This document shows positions 17,599 to 26,004 of a stretch of DNA of 35,347 nucleotides, one piece after another. How positions within the stretch are numbered: the stretch's first letter is position 1; each line of letters opens with the position of its first letter. The notes under the pieces are model-generated. The model saw only the letters and a list, made by a program, of their open reading frames with translations. It had not been told where the DNA came from and ran no database searches. Source of the DNA: CAZNYN01 sp964577295 (GTDB lineage Bacteria; Synergistota; Synergistia; Synergistales; Synergistaceae); the NCBI GenBank assembly GCA_964577295.1, contig CAZNYN010000019.1, forward strand, positions 1-35,347, read 5' to 3'. A program made the translations under genes and the position numbers.

Positions 17599-19028
17599 AG
17601 CTGCTTTTTGAAAGAAGCGTCGAGGGACGCAGATGCTCTCTGCTCCCGGAAAACAAAGTGCCTTTCAGAGGACTTTCGCCGGAGATGAAGAGAGAGATTC
17701 CTCTCCGTCTGCCGGAAATGGCGGAAGTGGATATCAGCCGTCACTACACTGCTCTTGCCAAACAGGTCTACGGTGTCAACAGCGGCTTCTACCCTCTCGG
17801 CTCCTGCACTATGAAATACAATCCCGCAGTTAACGAAGAGCTTTCATCACTTGCGGGGTTTAGGGGAATACATCCTCTCCAGCCCGAACATACGGTACAG
17901 GGCTGTCTGGAAGTCTTTGACACCTTGGCGGCGCACCTGTCGGAGCTTGTGGGCATGGACTCGGTAACCTTCCAGCCGGCAGCAGGCGCTCACGGCGAAT
18001 TTACGGGACTTCTGCTCATCAAGGCTTATATGATTGAGCACGGAGAGACAAAAAGAAACAAAATAATCGTCCCGGACTCGGCTCACGGCACAAACCCCGC
18101 TTCCGGCTCCATGACAGGCTTTACCATAGTCAATATCCCGTCAGCCTCTGACGGAAGCGTTGACTTGGACTCTCTGAGAGCTGCAGTCGGAGATGATACT
18201 GCGGGACTGATGCTCACAAATCCGAACACTCTCGGAATGTTTGACAAAAATATATTGGAAATAACAAAGATAATCCATGATGCGGGAGGCCTTTGCTACT
18301 ACGACGGAGCCAACATGAACGCCATAATGGGCACAGCTCGTCCCGGAGACATGGGCTTTGACGTAATTCACCTAAACCTGCACAAAACATTCTCAACTCC
18401 TCACGGAGGAGGAGGCCCGGGAGCGGCTGCTGTCGGAGCCAAGAAAATTTTGGAGAAATATCTTCCCGGCTGTGCGATAGTCAAAAAGGAAGGTTCTTAC
18501 TCCTTTGAAAAGAGAGATTCGTCAATAGGCGCTGTGCATTCTTTCTACGGCAATTTCCTCGTCTGCGTGCGCGCTCTCTGCTATGTACTCTCCCTCGGAG
18601 GGGACGGACTGCGCGAAGCGTCTCAAAACGCCGTGCTCAACGCAAACTATCTGCGCGTGCTTTTAGCAGCTCACTGCCCGACAGCCAATGAGGGACTCTG
18701 CATGCACGAATTTGTCCTCTCTCTCGAAGAGCTCCACAAAAATACGGGAGTAAGCGCGAGCGACATGGCGAAAGGCATGTTGGACGGAGGCATTCATCCT
18801 CCCACGATGTACTTCCCTCTGATAGTTCACGAGGCCCTTATGTTTGAGCCGACCGAAACAGAGACAAAGGAGACGCTTGATGAGGCGGCGGCTATGATTA
18901 TCGAGCTGCTGAAGAAGGCTCACACAGACCCGGAAGCACTGCACAGAGCCCCGTCAACGACTCCGATAGGACGCCCCGACGAAGTTGCGGCTGCCCGTAA
19001 TCCTATTATCAGATATAACTTCGGCTAA
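17595..19028 (+). CDS. gcvPB: Glycine dehydrogenase (decarboxylating) subunit 2, PLP-binding
   Basis: The C-terminal half-protein of the split P protein, 477 residues. The PLP-binding lysine is K264 in LNLHKTFSTPHGGGGPG, and GSCTMKYNP and SAHGTNPASG are typical. It starts inside the end of gcvPA and its stop codon shares a base with the lplA start (TAATG), so the three are tightly coupled. Separate PA and PB genes are typical of many anaerobes, unlike the fused GcvP of E. coli. Confidence 0.97.
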   Translation: MKLLFERSVEGRRCSLLPENKVPFRGLSPEMKREIPLRLPEMAEVDISRHYTALAKQVYGVNSGFYPLGSCTMKYNPAVNEELSSLAGFRGIHPLQPEHTVQGCLEVFDTLAAHLSELVGMDSVTFQPAAGAHGEFTGLLLIKAYMIEHGETKRNKIIVPDSAHGTNPASGSMTGFTIVNIPSASDGSVDLDSLRAAVGDDTAGLMLTNPNTLGMFDKNILEITKIIHDAGGLCYYDGANMNAIMGTARPGDMGFDVIHLNLHKTFSTPHGGGGPGAAAVGAKKILEKYLPGCAIVKKEGSYSFEKRDSSIGAVHSFYGNFLVCVRALCYVLSLGGDGLREASQNAVLNANYLRVLLAAHCPTANEGLCMHEFVLSLEELHKNTGVSASDMAKGMLDGGIHPPTMYFPLIVHEALMFEPTETETKETLDEAAAMIIELLKKAHTDPEALHRAPSTTPIGRPDEVAAARNPIIRYNFG

Positions 19029-20017
19029 TGATAAAAAGAACATCTTTTATACTTGCCGACGGATTCACCCCATACCGCAATCAGGCCGTTGAGGAGTACC
19101 TTATGATGAGCAGCGAGCCTGAGACTTGCACACTGTATCTCTGGCAGAATCAGAGAACTGTCGTAATAGGGCGCAATCAGAATGTGCGCGGTGAATGCAG
19201 AGCCGAACTGCTGGAAAGGGAAGGCGGGTATCTTGCCCGCCGCCTTTCCGGAGGCGGAGCAGTATTTCACGACATGGGGAACATCAACTTCTCCTTCTTC
19301 GCTTCCGACCCCGATTACAGCGTCGCGCGCCAGCAAAAAGTCATACTCGGAGCAGTCAGGTCTTTCGGTTTGGATGCGGAGCTTTCGGGCCGCAACGACA
19401 TCACTGTCGGAGGGCAGAAATTCTCTGGCAACGCTTTTATCTCATCGGGAACGAAACACTGCCACCACGGAACACTGCTCATAAGCGCCGATACATCAGA
19501 CATGGGCAGATATCTCAGCGTACCCAAAGACAAGCTTGAAAGCAAAGGGGTGCGCTCCGTCAGATCCCGTGTCGTGAATTTAGCGGAACTTAACGGCGCA
19601 ATTACTGTTGAGAGCATAACCGCGGCTCTGCTTCAAGCATTTGAAGAGGAGTACAAGTCCGTTCCGAGAAAGGTAAAAGTATCGGAGCTCGACTCTGCTC
19701 TCTTGGACTCCCTTACGGAAAAATTCGCATCTCCGTCATGGCGCTTTGAGACAGAGCCTGACTTCATGATGAGAAAGAGCGGCCGTTTTTCGTGGGGAGG
19801 AGCGGAACTTTGCTTCAAAGTCTCATGCGGAAAGACGGTAAATGTGCGCCTCTTCACCGACGCCATGGACCCGTCCCTCTCTCTGACGGCGGAGCAGGCT
19901 CTGACAGGAGTTCCTTTCTCTGCCGAAGCTTTGAAGTGCGCTCTTCTTGCGGCTAATACTACGGAGGAACAAAGACAGATGCTTGAAGACATTTCCTCCC
20001 TTGTGACGGAGGCATAA
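19028..20017 (+). CDS. lplA: Lipoate-protein ligase A
   Basis: Activates lipoate with ATP and attaches it to lipoyl-domain lysines, here most likely K64 of GcvH. The 329-residue protein has the family motifs RRLSGGGAVFHDMGNINFSFF (read in parts), GRNDITVGGQKFSGNAF with the conserved Lys, and HHGTLL. A C-terminal accessory domain (about 250-329) is present, as in LplA proper and not in LipM-type proteins. Its start overlaps the gcvPB stop by one base. Its place in the gcv operon suggests the cell salvages lipoate for this system; no lipA or lipB is visible nearby. Confidence 0.93.
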   Translation: MIKRTSFILADGFTPYRNQAVEEYLMMSSEPETCTLYLWQNQRTVVIGRNQNVRGECRAELLEREGGYLARRLSGGGAVFHDMGNINFSFFASDPDYSVARQQKVILGAVRSFGLDAELSGRNDITVGGQKFSGNAFISSGTKHCHHGTLLISADTSDMGRYLSVPKDKLESKGVRSVRSRVVNLAELNGAITVESITAALLQAFEEEYKSVPRKVKVSELDSALLDSLTEKFASPSWRFETEPDFMMRKSGRFSWGGAELCFKVSCGKTVNVRLFTDAMDPSLSLTAEQALTGVPFSAEALKCALLAANTTEEQRQMLEDISSLVTEA

Positions 20018-20019
20018 CA

Positions 20020-21423
20020 ATGAACGTCTATGATTTGATAATTATAGGAGCAGGGCCGGGAGGCTATGCGGGAGCGATACGAGCCGCCCAGCTCGGACTG
20101 AAAGTCTGCGTCATAGAGAGACGCGACGTAGGAGGCACCTGCCTCAACAGAGGCTGCATACCTACAAAGTCCTTCCTCTACGCCTCGGGACTATTCTCCA
20201 AAGCAAAAAACGACTTTGATACATTCGGCATAACGGCTGAAAACATATCCTTTGACATGGCAAAAATGTACTCCCGCAAGAATCAGACAGTGACCCGCCT
20301 CAGAAGCGGAGTCGAACAACTTCTGAAAGCCAACAAAGTTACGCGGCTCGAAGGCACAGGCACAATAGAGGCTCGCGGAAGCGTAAAATTCGTCTCAGGC
20401 GACGGAACGGAAGAAATTTTAAAAGCCGAAAACATCTTAATAGCGAGCGGCTCAAAGCCATCATACACAAAATTTCCGGGAAGCGATCTGCCGGGAGTCA
20501 TAACAAGCGATGAACTGCTCGAAAACAGCTCCTCCGTAAAGAAAAAGCTGCTTGTCCTGGGAGGCGGAGTTATTGCCGTAGAATTTGCCTCAGTCTTTGC
20601 AAACTTGGGCTGTGAAGTGACAATAGCAGTACGCAGCCGCCTCATGCGCACATGGGACGATGAGATTTCAAAAAATCTCGGAGTCATACTGAAAAAACGG
20701 GGCATAAAAGTTTACGGACAGAGCGTAATAAAAGAAGTCGTCAAAACAGAAAACGGCCTGCTCTGCCGCTTCACCTCAGCGGACAAAGAAATTGAAACTG
20801 AGACTGACAGCATATTGGTCGCAAACGGACGTGAGCCGGAAACAGACGGGCTCTTCGGCGAAGGCTTCTCCCTCTCCATGGAGAGAGGCTTCATCTCTGT
20901 CAACGACAAATTCGAGACATCAGTCCCGGGAATATATGCGGTCGGAGATGTAATCGGAGGCATGCAGCTCGCTCATCTGGCCTCGGCTCAGGCTGTGGGA
21001 GTATGCGAAAATCTTGCCGGAAAGAGCAGCTCCGCCTGTCTTGATTTTATCCCGAACTGCATATACACAGATCCGGAGATAGCTTCAGTAGGCTTGACGG
21101 AATCTGCTGCTGCCGAAAAGGGCATAGAAACATTCACAGGCAAATACATGATGATGGGAAACGGAAAAACCGTCGTCGAAAACGGAGAACGCGGCTTCGT
21201 CAAACTGGTTTTTGACGCAAAGACAGACGTTCTCTTGGGAGCTCAGCTCATGTGCGAGAGAGCCACAGACATAATTGCGGAGCTTGCCTCCGCCTGCACC
21301 AACAGACTTACATCAAGACAGCTCATCAGAGTAATACGCCCTCACCCGACCTTCTGCGAAGCTGTCACGGAGGCCGCAGAAGCGGCGCACAACATCTCAA
21401 TCCACACTATGCCGACAAAATAG
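20020..21423 (+). CDS. lpd: Dihydrolipoyl dehydrogenase (glycine cleavage L protein)
   Basis: Reoxidises the dihydrolipoyl arm of H protein with NAD+. The 467-residue flavoprotein has the FAD motif GAGPGGYAGA (residues 10-19), redox cysteines C41 and C46 in GGTCLNRGCIPTK, an NAD-binding GGGVIAVEFA, the second FAD motif YAVGDV and the C-terminal HPTFCEAVTEA with the active-site His-Glu pair. It starts two bases after the lplA stop and is the last gene of the operon. Without a 2-oxoacid dehydrogenase nearby, service to the glycine cleavage system is the simplest role. Confidence 0.96.
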   Translation: MNVYDLIIIGAGPGGYAGAIRAAQLGLKVCVIERRDVGGTCLNRGCIPTKSFLYASGLFSKAKNDFDTFGITAENISFDMAKMYSRKNQTVTRLRSGVEQLLKANKVTRLEGTGTIEARGSVKFVSGDGTEEILKAENILIASGSKPSYTKFPGSDLPGVITSDELLENSSSVKKKLLVLGGGVIAVEFASVFANLGCEVTIAVRSRLMRTWDDEISKNLGVILKKRGIKVYGQSVIKEVVKTENGLLCRFTSADKEIETETDSILVANGREPETDGLFGEGFSLSMERGFISVNDKFETSVPGIYAVGDVIGGMQLAHLASAQAVGVCENLAGKSSSACLDFIPNCIYTDPEIASVGLTESAAAEKGIETFTGKYMMMGNGKTVVENGERGFVKLVFDAKTDVLLGAQLMCERATDIIAELASACTNRLTSRQLIRVIRPHPTFCEAVTEAAEAAHNISIHTMPTK

Positions 21424-21753
21424 CGGCATAAAGAATAATTAACAATTAAAAATAAAATAGGGCGGAAGCGGTACAGCATATCGCTTCCGCCCGCCGAAAA
21501 TGATTAGCTGCTGTTAGTCATTACTGATTATTTGCGCTCTGATAACGTTCTTGCTCATATCGGAGACGCATTACCGCAAATATGGAACGGGGAATAAAAA
21601 TGACACTATACCGTGTGAAAATAAAAGCACCCTCACCGATACAAATTATAAAAAAACTCAAAAGCCGCAGAACCGGAAAAAATATGTGCGGCAGCATCCA
21701 AACGGCAAAAGTTCATAATGAACAGCTGCTGCTTGGCGAATGGGGGTGCAGTT
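21424..21753. other. Intergenic region between lpd and folD
   Basis: No gene is seen here. The stretch holds an 11-bp inverted repeat at 21460-21492 (listed separately) and AT-rich sequence likely to carry the folD promoter, though no convincing -35/-10 pair was found. An in-frame ATG at 21718 could extend folD by 12 residues but has no ribosome-binding site. Confidence 0.5.
21460..21492. terminator. Inverted repeat after the gcv operon, possible terminator
   Basis: GGGCGGAAGCG (21460-21470) pairs perfectly with CGCTTCCGCCC (21482-21492) around an 11-base loop. The T-rich tail is on the leftward-reading side (TATTTTATTTTTAA), while rightward it is followed by GCCGAAAA. It may still end or protect the lpd mRNA, but it looks better as a leftward terminator, which has no obvious gene to serve. 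Confidence 0.45.
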
Positions 21754-22617
21754 TTGGCTGATATTCTGAGAGGCGCTCCCGTAGCCGGAAAAATAAAAGA
21801 GACATTAACTGAACGCACCGCAAAACTGAGAGAGAAAGGCATTGTCCCCGCTCTGGCAATTCTGCGGGTTGGCGAACGGAGCGGAGACCTCTCTTACGAA
21901 CGCGGAGCCGCCAAATGCTGCTCAGATGTCGGTGTGGAAGTGCGCAGGTTTATACTTCCGCAATCCTGCCCAAGCGAACTTTTGCTTGAAACAGTGACAA
22001 AAATCAACGACGACCCATACATCCACGGATGCCTCGTATTCCGCCCTCTTCCGAACAAGGAAGACGAAAAAGCGGTATGCTCAATGCTCTCTCCCTCAAA
22101 AGACATAGACTGCATCACGGCGGAATCGCTCACTTCCGTATTCACCGGGGGCGGAGAAGGTTTTCCCCCATGCACCGCTCAGGCTTGCATAGAACTTCTG
22201 GAGCATTACGGATATGATATCCAGGGCAAAAATATCACTGTAATAGGGCGCAGTCTTGTCATAGGCAAGCCCGTATCCATGATGCTCCAATCTCACAACG
22301 CTACTGTGACAATGTGCCACACAAAGACCCGAGGCATCGCAGAAATATGCGCAAAAGCGGAAATTCTCATTGCCGCTGCAGGAAAAGCCGGCATGGTAAA
22401 TGCCGACTACACAAACAGCGGACAGATAGTGCTGGACGTAGGCATAAATGTCAATTCCGAAGGCAGACTGTGCGGAGACGCAGACTTTGACTCGGTGGAG
22501 AAAAAAGCCGCGGCCATAACCCCGGTTCCCGGAGGAATAGGAGCTGTCACATCGGCGGTACTTGTAAAACATGTAGTAGAAGCAGCGGAGAAAAAAGCGA
22601 AAAAGAAAAGCTTATAA
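21754..22617 (+). CDS. folD: FolD-like methylene-THF dehydrogenase/cyclohydrolase with two cyclohydrolase residues replaced
   Basis: FolD oxidises 5,10-methylene-THF to methenyl-THF with NAD(P)+ and normally hydrolyses it to 10-formyl-THF. The fold is clear: IGRSLVIGKPVSMML, DVGIN and TPVPGGIGAVTSA in the dinucleotide domain. I start at TTG 21754 (MADILRGAPVAGKI, the usual FolD N-terminus, 287 residues) because GGGGG lies seven bases upstream. The Tyr is present (Y48) but the catalytic Lys four residues later (E. coli K54) is A52, and the Gln of the VQLPLP motif (E. coli Q98) is F96. The Asp (E. coli D121) is kept as D119. Spacings match exactly. Dehydrogenase activity may remain, while cyclohydrolase activity should be poor or lost. 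Context after gcv supports work on glycine-derived C1 units. Confidence 0.85.
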   Translation: MADILRGAPVAGKIKETLTERTAKLREKGIVPALAILRVGERSGDLSYERGAAKCCSDVGVEVRRFILPQSCPSELLLETVTKINDDPYIHGCLVFRPLPNKEDEKAVCSMLSPSKDIDCITAESLTSVFTGGGEGFPPCTAQACIELLEHYGYDIQGKNITVIGRSLVIGKPVSMMLQSHNATVTMCHTKTRGIAEICAKAEILIAAAGKAGMVNADYTNSGQIVLDVGINVNSEGRLCGDADFDSVEKKAAAITPVPGGIGAVTSAVLVKHVVEAAEKKAKKKSL

Positions 22618-22660
22618 GTCAAAAACTCCACACATCACGTTAAAAATAGAAAGCTTAAAA

Positions 22661-22708
22661 ATCAGCGCAGGCCGAACTTCGGAAAAAATCGGTCTGTGCT
22701 GATATCTT
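22661..22708 (+). terminator. Terminator-like hairpin after folD
   Basis: A 15-bp stem with two G.U pairs (22661-22675 with 22689-22703) closes a 13-base loop and is followed by ATCTTTG. The T tract is short, so efficiency is uncertain. It lies 44 bp past the folD stop. Confidence 0.5.
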
Positions 22709-22863
22709 TGTACGCTAAAAGTATGAGTTCTTTGACTATAATGAGACAAAATATGCACTAAGAGGGAAAATAGTATAAAATACACGAGTGCAGAATTTTT
22801 GCACTTGCCTGATTTTCTTTTGTCTATACTGCGGCAGAGGCCGATTTTGAAAGGATGATATAT

Positions 22864-24690
22864 ATGTGCGGCATAATGGGGTACGTTGGAGATAGAGAAA
22901 CAACAAAAGTAATACTTGAAGGGCTTGCCAAGCATGAATACAGAGGCTATGACTCCGCCGGAATCGCGGTAATAAAAGACGGAGCAATCCACGAGTTGCG
23001 CACTACGGGCAGAGTTTCCAAGCTCGTCGAAAAAGTAGAGCAGGAACATTTCACGGGAGACTTCGGCATAGGACACACACGCTGGGCCACACACGGAGGC
23101 GTTACGGAAAATAACGCTCATCCGCACATGAGCAGCGATAACAGAGTTGTCCTTGTCCACAACGGCATCATAGAAAACGCGCGCGATATCAGAGCGGAGC
23201 TCGAAGGCTGCGGCGTTAAATTTCACACGGAGACAGACACGGAATCTGCGGTACAGTATTTGGGCTACGTCTATGACGGAGACCCCAAGAAAGCCATAGT
23301 AAAACTCACCCACAGAATCCGCGGAGCATTTGCTCTCGTTATAATGTTCCATGACAGAAAAGACGAAATATGGGTTGCACGCAAAGGCTCGCCTCTTGTA
23401 GTAGGACACGCCGGCAGCGAGGGCTTCTGCGCGTCAGACCCGACTGCGCTGCTTGAATTCACTCGCGACGTGTGGTTCATGGACGATGACGAAATGGCAG
23501 TAATAACAAAAGAAAACTGCCGCTTCTTCGACTTTGACGGCAAAGAGCATGCAAAAGCAACAATGCACCTAGACTGGGATGCGGCAATGACCAGCCGCGG
23601 CAAATATCCGCACTTCATGCTCAAAGAGATACACGAACAGCCGGAAGTCGTCACTCATTCGCTCCTCGGACGCGTGGCGAACGGAGAAGTAGACCTTAGC
23701 AGCGAACTTCCTTGGACAAAAGAAGACGTCTTGAAATGGAAAAAAATACACTTTGTCGCATGCGGAACATCCCACTATGCCACAATACTGGCATCACGCA
23801 TAATGGAGACCTTCGGCAGCTTTGAGATACGCACGGAAGTCGCTTCGGAATACCGCTACAGAAATATTCCCATAGGGCCGGACACACTCGCCATATTTGT
23901 ATCTCAGTCGGGCGAGACCGCAGACACTCTCCATGCAGCACGCCTTGCAAAAGCAAAAGGAGCTAAGTGCCTTGTCATTACCAACGTCCGCGGCTCGACA
24001 ATTCACCGCGAAGTCGGAGAAGCTCTCATAACACCGGCCGGCCCGGAAATCGGAGTCGCAGCCACAAAGACATTCATGGCTCAGATAACTGTGCTTACCC
24101 TGCTAGGCATGTACATTTCAAAAATAGTCGGAGAGCTTAATCCGAAGACGGAAAAGCGCCTCATCCATGAACTCATGGACATACCGGCAAAACTTGCCAA
24201 AATTCTTGAAAATGAAAAAGAGATTGAACAGACTGCCAGAAACTTCGCCGATGCGCGCGGCTTCTTCTTCATAGGCAGAGGATTGGCATATCCGCCCGCA
24301 CTTGAAGGAGCTCTCAAGCTCAAGGAAATATCATACCTCCATGCGGAAGCCTATCCTGCGGGAGAAATGAAACACGGCCCGATAGCCCTCCTTGACAAAG
24401 AACTCCCCGTTGTAGCCCTTGTACCCAAAGGGGAGCTCTGGGAAAAGACAGTATCCAACATAGAAGAGTCTATGGCGCGCAAATCTCCCATAATAGCAAT
24501 AGCAACGGCGGGAGACAGCGAGATAACCCACTATACAAAAGACGTAATATTCACGCCGGAGACAGAGCCCGAACTCTTCCCCTTCATAGCGACGGTTCCT
24601 CTGCAGCTCTTCGCCTACTACGTGGCAAGGCAGAGAGGCTGTGACATAGACATGCCGAGAAACCTTGCGAAGTCGGTTACAGTGGAATAG
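22864..24690 (+). CDS. glmS: Glutamine-fructose-6-phosphate aminotransferase (isomerizing)
   Basis: Makes glucosamine-6-phosphate from fructose-6-phosphate and glutamine, the first step to UDP-GlcNAc and cell wall. The 608-residue protein begins MCGIMGYVG, and Cys2 becomes the N-terminal nucleophile of the glutaminase domain after Met removal. I therefore use ATG 22864, eight bases after AAAGGA, not the in-frame ATG at 22855, which would bury the cysteine. Two SIS sugar-isomerase domains follow (VACGTSHYA; FVSQSGETADT; EGALKLKEISY) and it ends in the typical LAKSVTVE. No glmS ribozyme is visible upstream. It appears to be transcribed alone. Confidence 0.97.
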   Translation: MCGIMGYVGDRETTKVILEGLAKHEYRGYDSAGIAVIKDGAIHELRTTGRVSKLVEKVEQEHFTGDFGIGHTRWATHGGVTENNAHPHMSSDNRVVLVHNGIIENARDIRAELEGCGVKFHTETDTESAVQYLGYVYDGDPKKAIVKLTHRIRGAFALVIMFHDRKDEIWVARKGSPLVVGHAGSEGFCASDPTALLEFTRDVWFMDDDEMAVITKENCRFFDFDGKEHAKATMHLDWDAAMTSRGKYPHFMLKEIHEQPEVVTHSLLGRVANGEVDLSSELPWTKEDVLKWKKIHFVACGTSHYATILASRIMETFGSFEIRTEVASEYRYRNIPIGPDTLAIFVSQSGETADTLHAARLAKAKGAKCLVITNVRGSTIHREVGEALITPAGPEIGVAATKTFMAQITVLTLLGMYISKIVGELNPKTEKRLIHELMDIPAKLAKILENEKEIEQTARNFADARGFFFIGRGLAYPPALEGALKLKEISYLHAEAYPAGEMKHGPIALLDKELPVVALVPKGELWEKTVSNIEESMARKSPIIAIATAGDSEITHYTKDVIFTPETEPELFPFIATVPLQLFAYYVARQRGCDIDMPRNLAKSVTVE

Positions 24691-24721
24691 AGCGGGAAAT
24701 AACCGAATAAATATATATACG

Positions 24722-24749
24722 TTGAAAAGATTTATATTTGTGCTAATAT
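24722..24749 (+). promoter_or_regulatory. Sigma-70-type promoter of a noncoding RNA
   Basis: TTGAAA at 24722-24727 and TAATAT at 24744-24749 are 16 bp apart in AT-rich DNA. A transcript would start near 24756, just before the structured stretch that ends in a terminator. Confidence 0.6.
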
Positions 24750-24755
24750 ATAAAC

Positions 24756-24942
24756 AGTCTCGGTTAAGAGGCTGCCCTGCCATTCGCAAGATTGCGCAGG
24801 CCATGCGATTGTACGATTTTCGGATGGAACCGGACTCTGGATTTCGGAGCATTGACAGGGGTGGACTCCCACAGCCGGTGTAGGTGTCAAACGACACCGA
24901 AAAGAACAGCCAACATAGGGCTTTCCCCAGCGGAAAGCCCTT
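24756..24942 (+). ncRNA. Unassigned structured RNA, about 190 nt, with own promoter and terminator
   Basis: The stretch has no credible ORF but a clear promoter before it and an intrinsic terminator at its end. Visible pairings are GGCTG-CCCTG (24770-24779) with CAGGG (24856-24860) and CAGCC (24872-24876), leaving TGG/CCA as a small hairpin between the two 3' segments; CGCA/TGCG (about 24785-24796); and GGTGTC/GACACC with an AAAC loop near 24885-24900. A second CAGCC at 24907-24911 could replace the first. Length and promoter-RNA-terminator layout would suit 6S RNA, but I cannot confirm it, and a riboswitch for a gene in the adjacent gap is also possible. SRP, tmRNA and RNase P core motifs are absent. 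Confidence 0.55.
24918..24942 (+). terminator. Intrinsic terminator at the end of the noncoding RNA
   Basis: A perfect 9-bp stem GGGCTTTCC (24918-24926) with GGAAAGCCC (24932-24940) and a CCAGC loop is followed by TT and then the assembly gap, so the rest of the T run is not visible. Confidence 0.8.
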
Positions 24943-25042
24943 NNNNNNNNNNNNNNNNNNNNNNNNNNNNNNNNNNNNNNNNNNNNNNNNNNNNNNNNNN
25001 NNNNNNNNNNNNNNNNNNNNNNNNNNNNNNNNNNNNNNNNNN
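24943..25042. other. Assembly gap of 100 N
   Basis: The run of exactly 100 N is a placeholder length. Unlike the gap at 10274, the flanks share no repeat, so unknown sequence may be missing. Strong hairpins abut both sides, and secondary structure may be why assembly broke here. Confidence 0.9.
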
Positions 25043-25090
25043 GCAGGGAGAGGAAGAACCGTTGCTGCGGCTCTTCCTCTCCCTGCTTTT
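25043..25090. terminator. Long hairpin terminator next to the gap, probably bidirectional
   Basis: GCAGGGAGAGGAAGA (25043-25057) pairs perfectly with TCTTCCTCTCCCTGC (25072-25086), with CCG/CGG able to pair inside the loop. Rightward it is followed by TTTTAT. Leftward it lies 15 bp past the stop of the hydrolase gene, but the tail on that side is in the gap. Confidence 0.8.
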
Positions 25091-25101
25091 ATCTGTTCCT
25101 G

Positions 25102-26004
25102 TTATTCCACGTTTACTATGAAGTTGCAGAAGGTCCAGTAGAATCTGTCGAAATTCTCGAGGAACTGGGTCTGTGAGGCGTCCGGAATTATTGCCATTCT
25201 TGAGCCCGGGATGAGAGAGCGGTAGTATTCGCATGTCTTCTGGCTGACCTGGTCGTACTCTCCTATTAGGAGCATAACGGGGATTTTGATGTCCTTTATG
25301 CGGCCCGTAATGTCCAAATCCTTCATGATTCCCGTGCTCGTAAATTCGCTGGGGCCCCACATGTGGCGGTAGACTTCCATTCCTGCCGCTGTCTTTGTTC
25401 TTACTGCTTTTGTGAAATATGGGTTGCCCAAGTGGCTTATCTGGTCGTTGCGGCACTGATATGTGTCGTTGTACTTTCTGATGATGTTCTGATATGTGAC
25501 ATTGTCAAAGAAGGTTGAGCCTTCGCACTCTTCGACAATTTTCACGACATCTTCTCCAAGTTCCGCGAGGCGCAGCTTTGCGTCTGCAATCCAAAGTGGA
25601 GTGCTGAGGAAGGGACTTGTCATTGTAAGGGATATGATGGGAGTTTTGCCCGAACGGAGCAGATATTCCGCGGCAAGATAGCCTCCCCATGAACGACCTA
25701 TTACATGGAGTCTGTCTACTTTAAGACCTGCGATGAGATCGCCGAGGGAGTCGATATAGCGTTCTGGATCCCAGAGTTCTTCGTCTCCCATGTGTCCGGT
25801 TTCGTCTCCGCCGAGCTGGTTATACATATAGACAATGCGGTTTTCCGCAAGTTTTTCAGCCATAGGCATAAAGGACGAGTTGTTTCCGCCCGGCCCTCCA
25901 TGGATGTAGAGCACGGGAACTGCATCATGGCAGTCTCCTAATGTGCTGAGAGTTACAAAACCTCCGTGTACGTGAATATATTCCGTCTTCATACTTGTCG
26001 CCAT
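25102..26004 (-). CDS. Proline iminopeptidase-like alpha/beta hydrolase lacking the usual catalytic histidine
   Basis: A 300-residue alpha/beta hydrolase resembling the proline iminopeptidase group, which removes N-terminal proline from peptides. The oxyanion motif HGGPGG (35-40), the nucleophile elbow GRSWGG with S105, and the acid region GEYDQV with D251 are in place. Where the group has a Ser-His pair near the C-terminus (as in CSHxxxxE), this protein reads ASQTQFLE with Q278, so the triad histidine seems lost. It could be a non-peptidase, a pseudoenzyme, or carry a single-base error (CAG for CAC/CAT). AGGAGGGG precedes ATG 26004. It stands alone, convergent toward the gap and ending before a long hairpin. 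Confidence 0.8.
   Translation of the reverse strand: MATSMKTEYIHVHGGFVTLSTLGDCHDAVPVLYIHGGPGGNNSSFMPMAEKLAENRIVYMYNQLGGDETGHMGDEELWDPERYIDSLGDLIAGLKVDRLHVIGRSWGGYLAAEYLLRSGKTPIISLTMTSPFLSTPLWIADAKLRLAELGEDVVKIVEECEGSTFFDNVTYQNIIRKYNDTYQCRNDQISHLGNPYFTKAVRTKTAAGMEVYRHMWGPSEFTSTGIMKDLDITGRIKDIKIPVMLLIGEYDQVSQKTCEYYRSLIPGSRMAIIPDASQTQFLENFDRFYWTFCNFIVNVE

Noticed and set aside
22618..22863. glmS ribozyme upstream of glmS
   Set aside because: No glmS ribozyme core was recognised; the region holds a hairpin and a plain ribosome-binding site.
24756..24942. SRP RNA, tmRNA or RNase P RNA
   Set aside because: The GGAAGGAAGCAGCC-type SRP loop, the tmRNA tRNA-like end and the RNase P core motifs are not present; length also disagrees for the last two.
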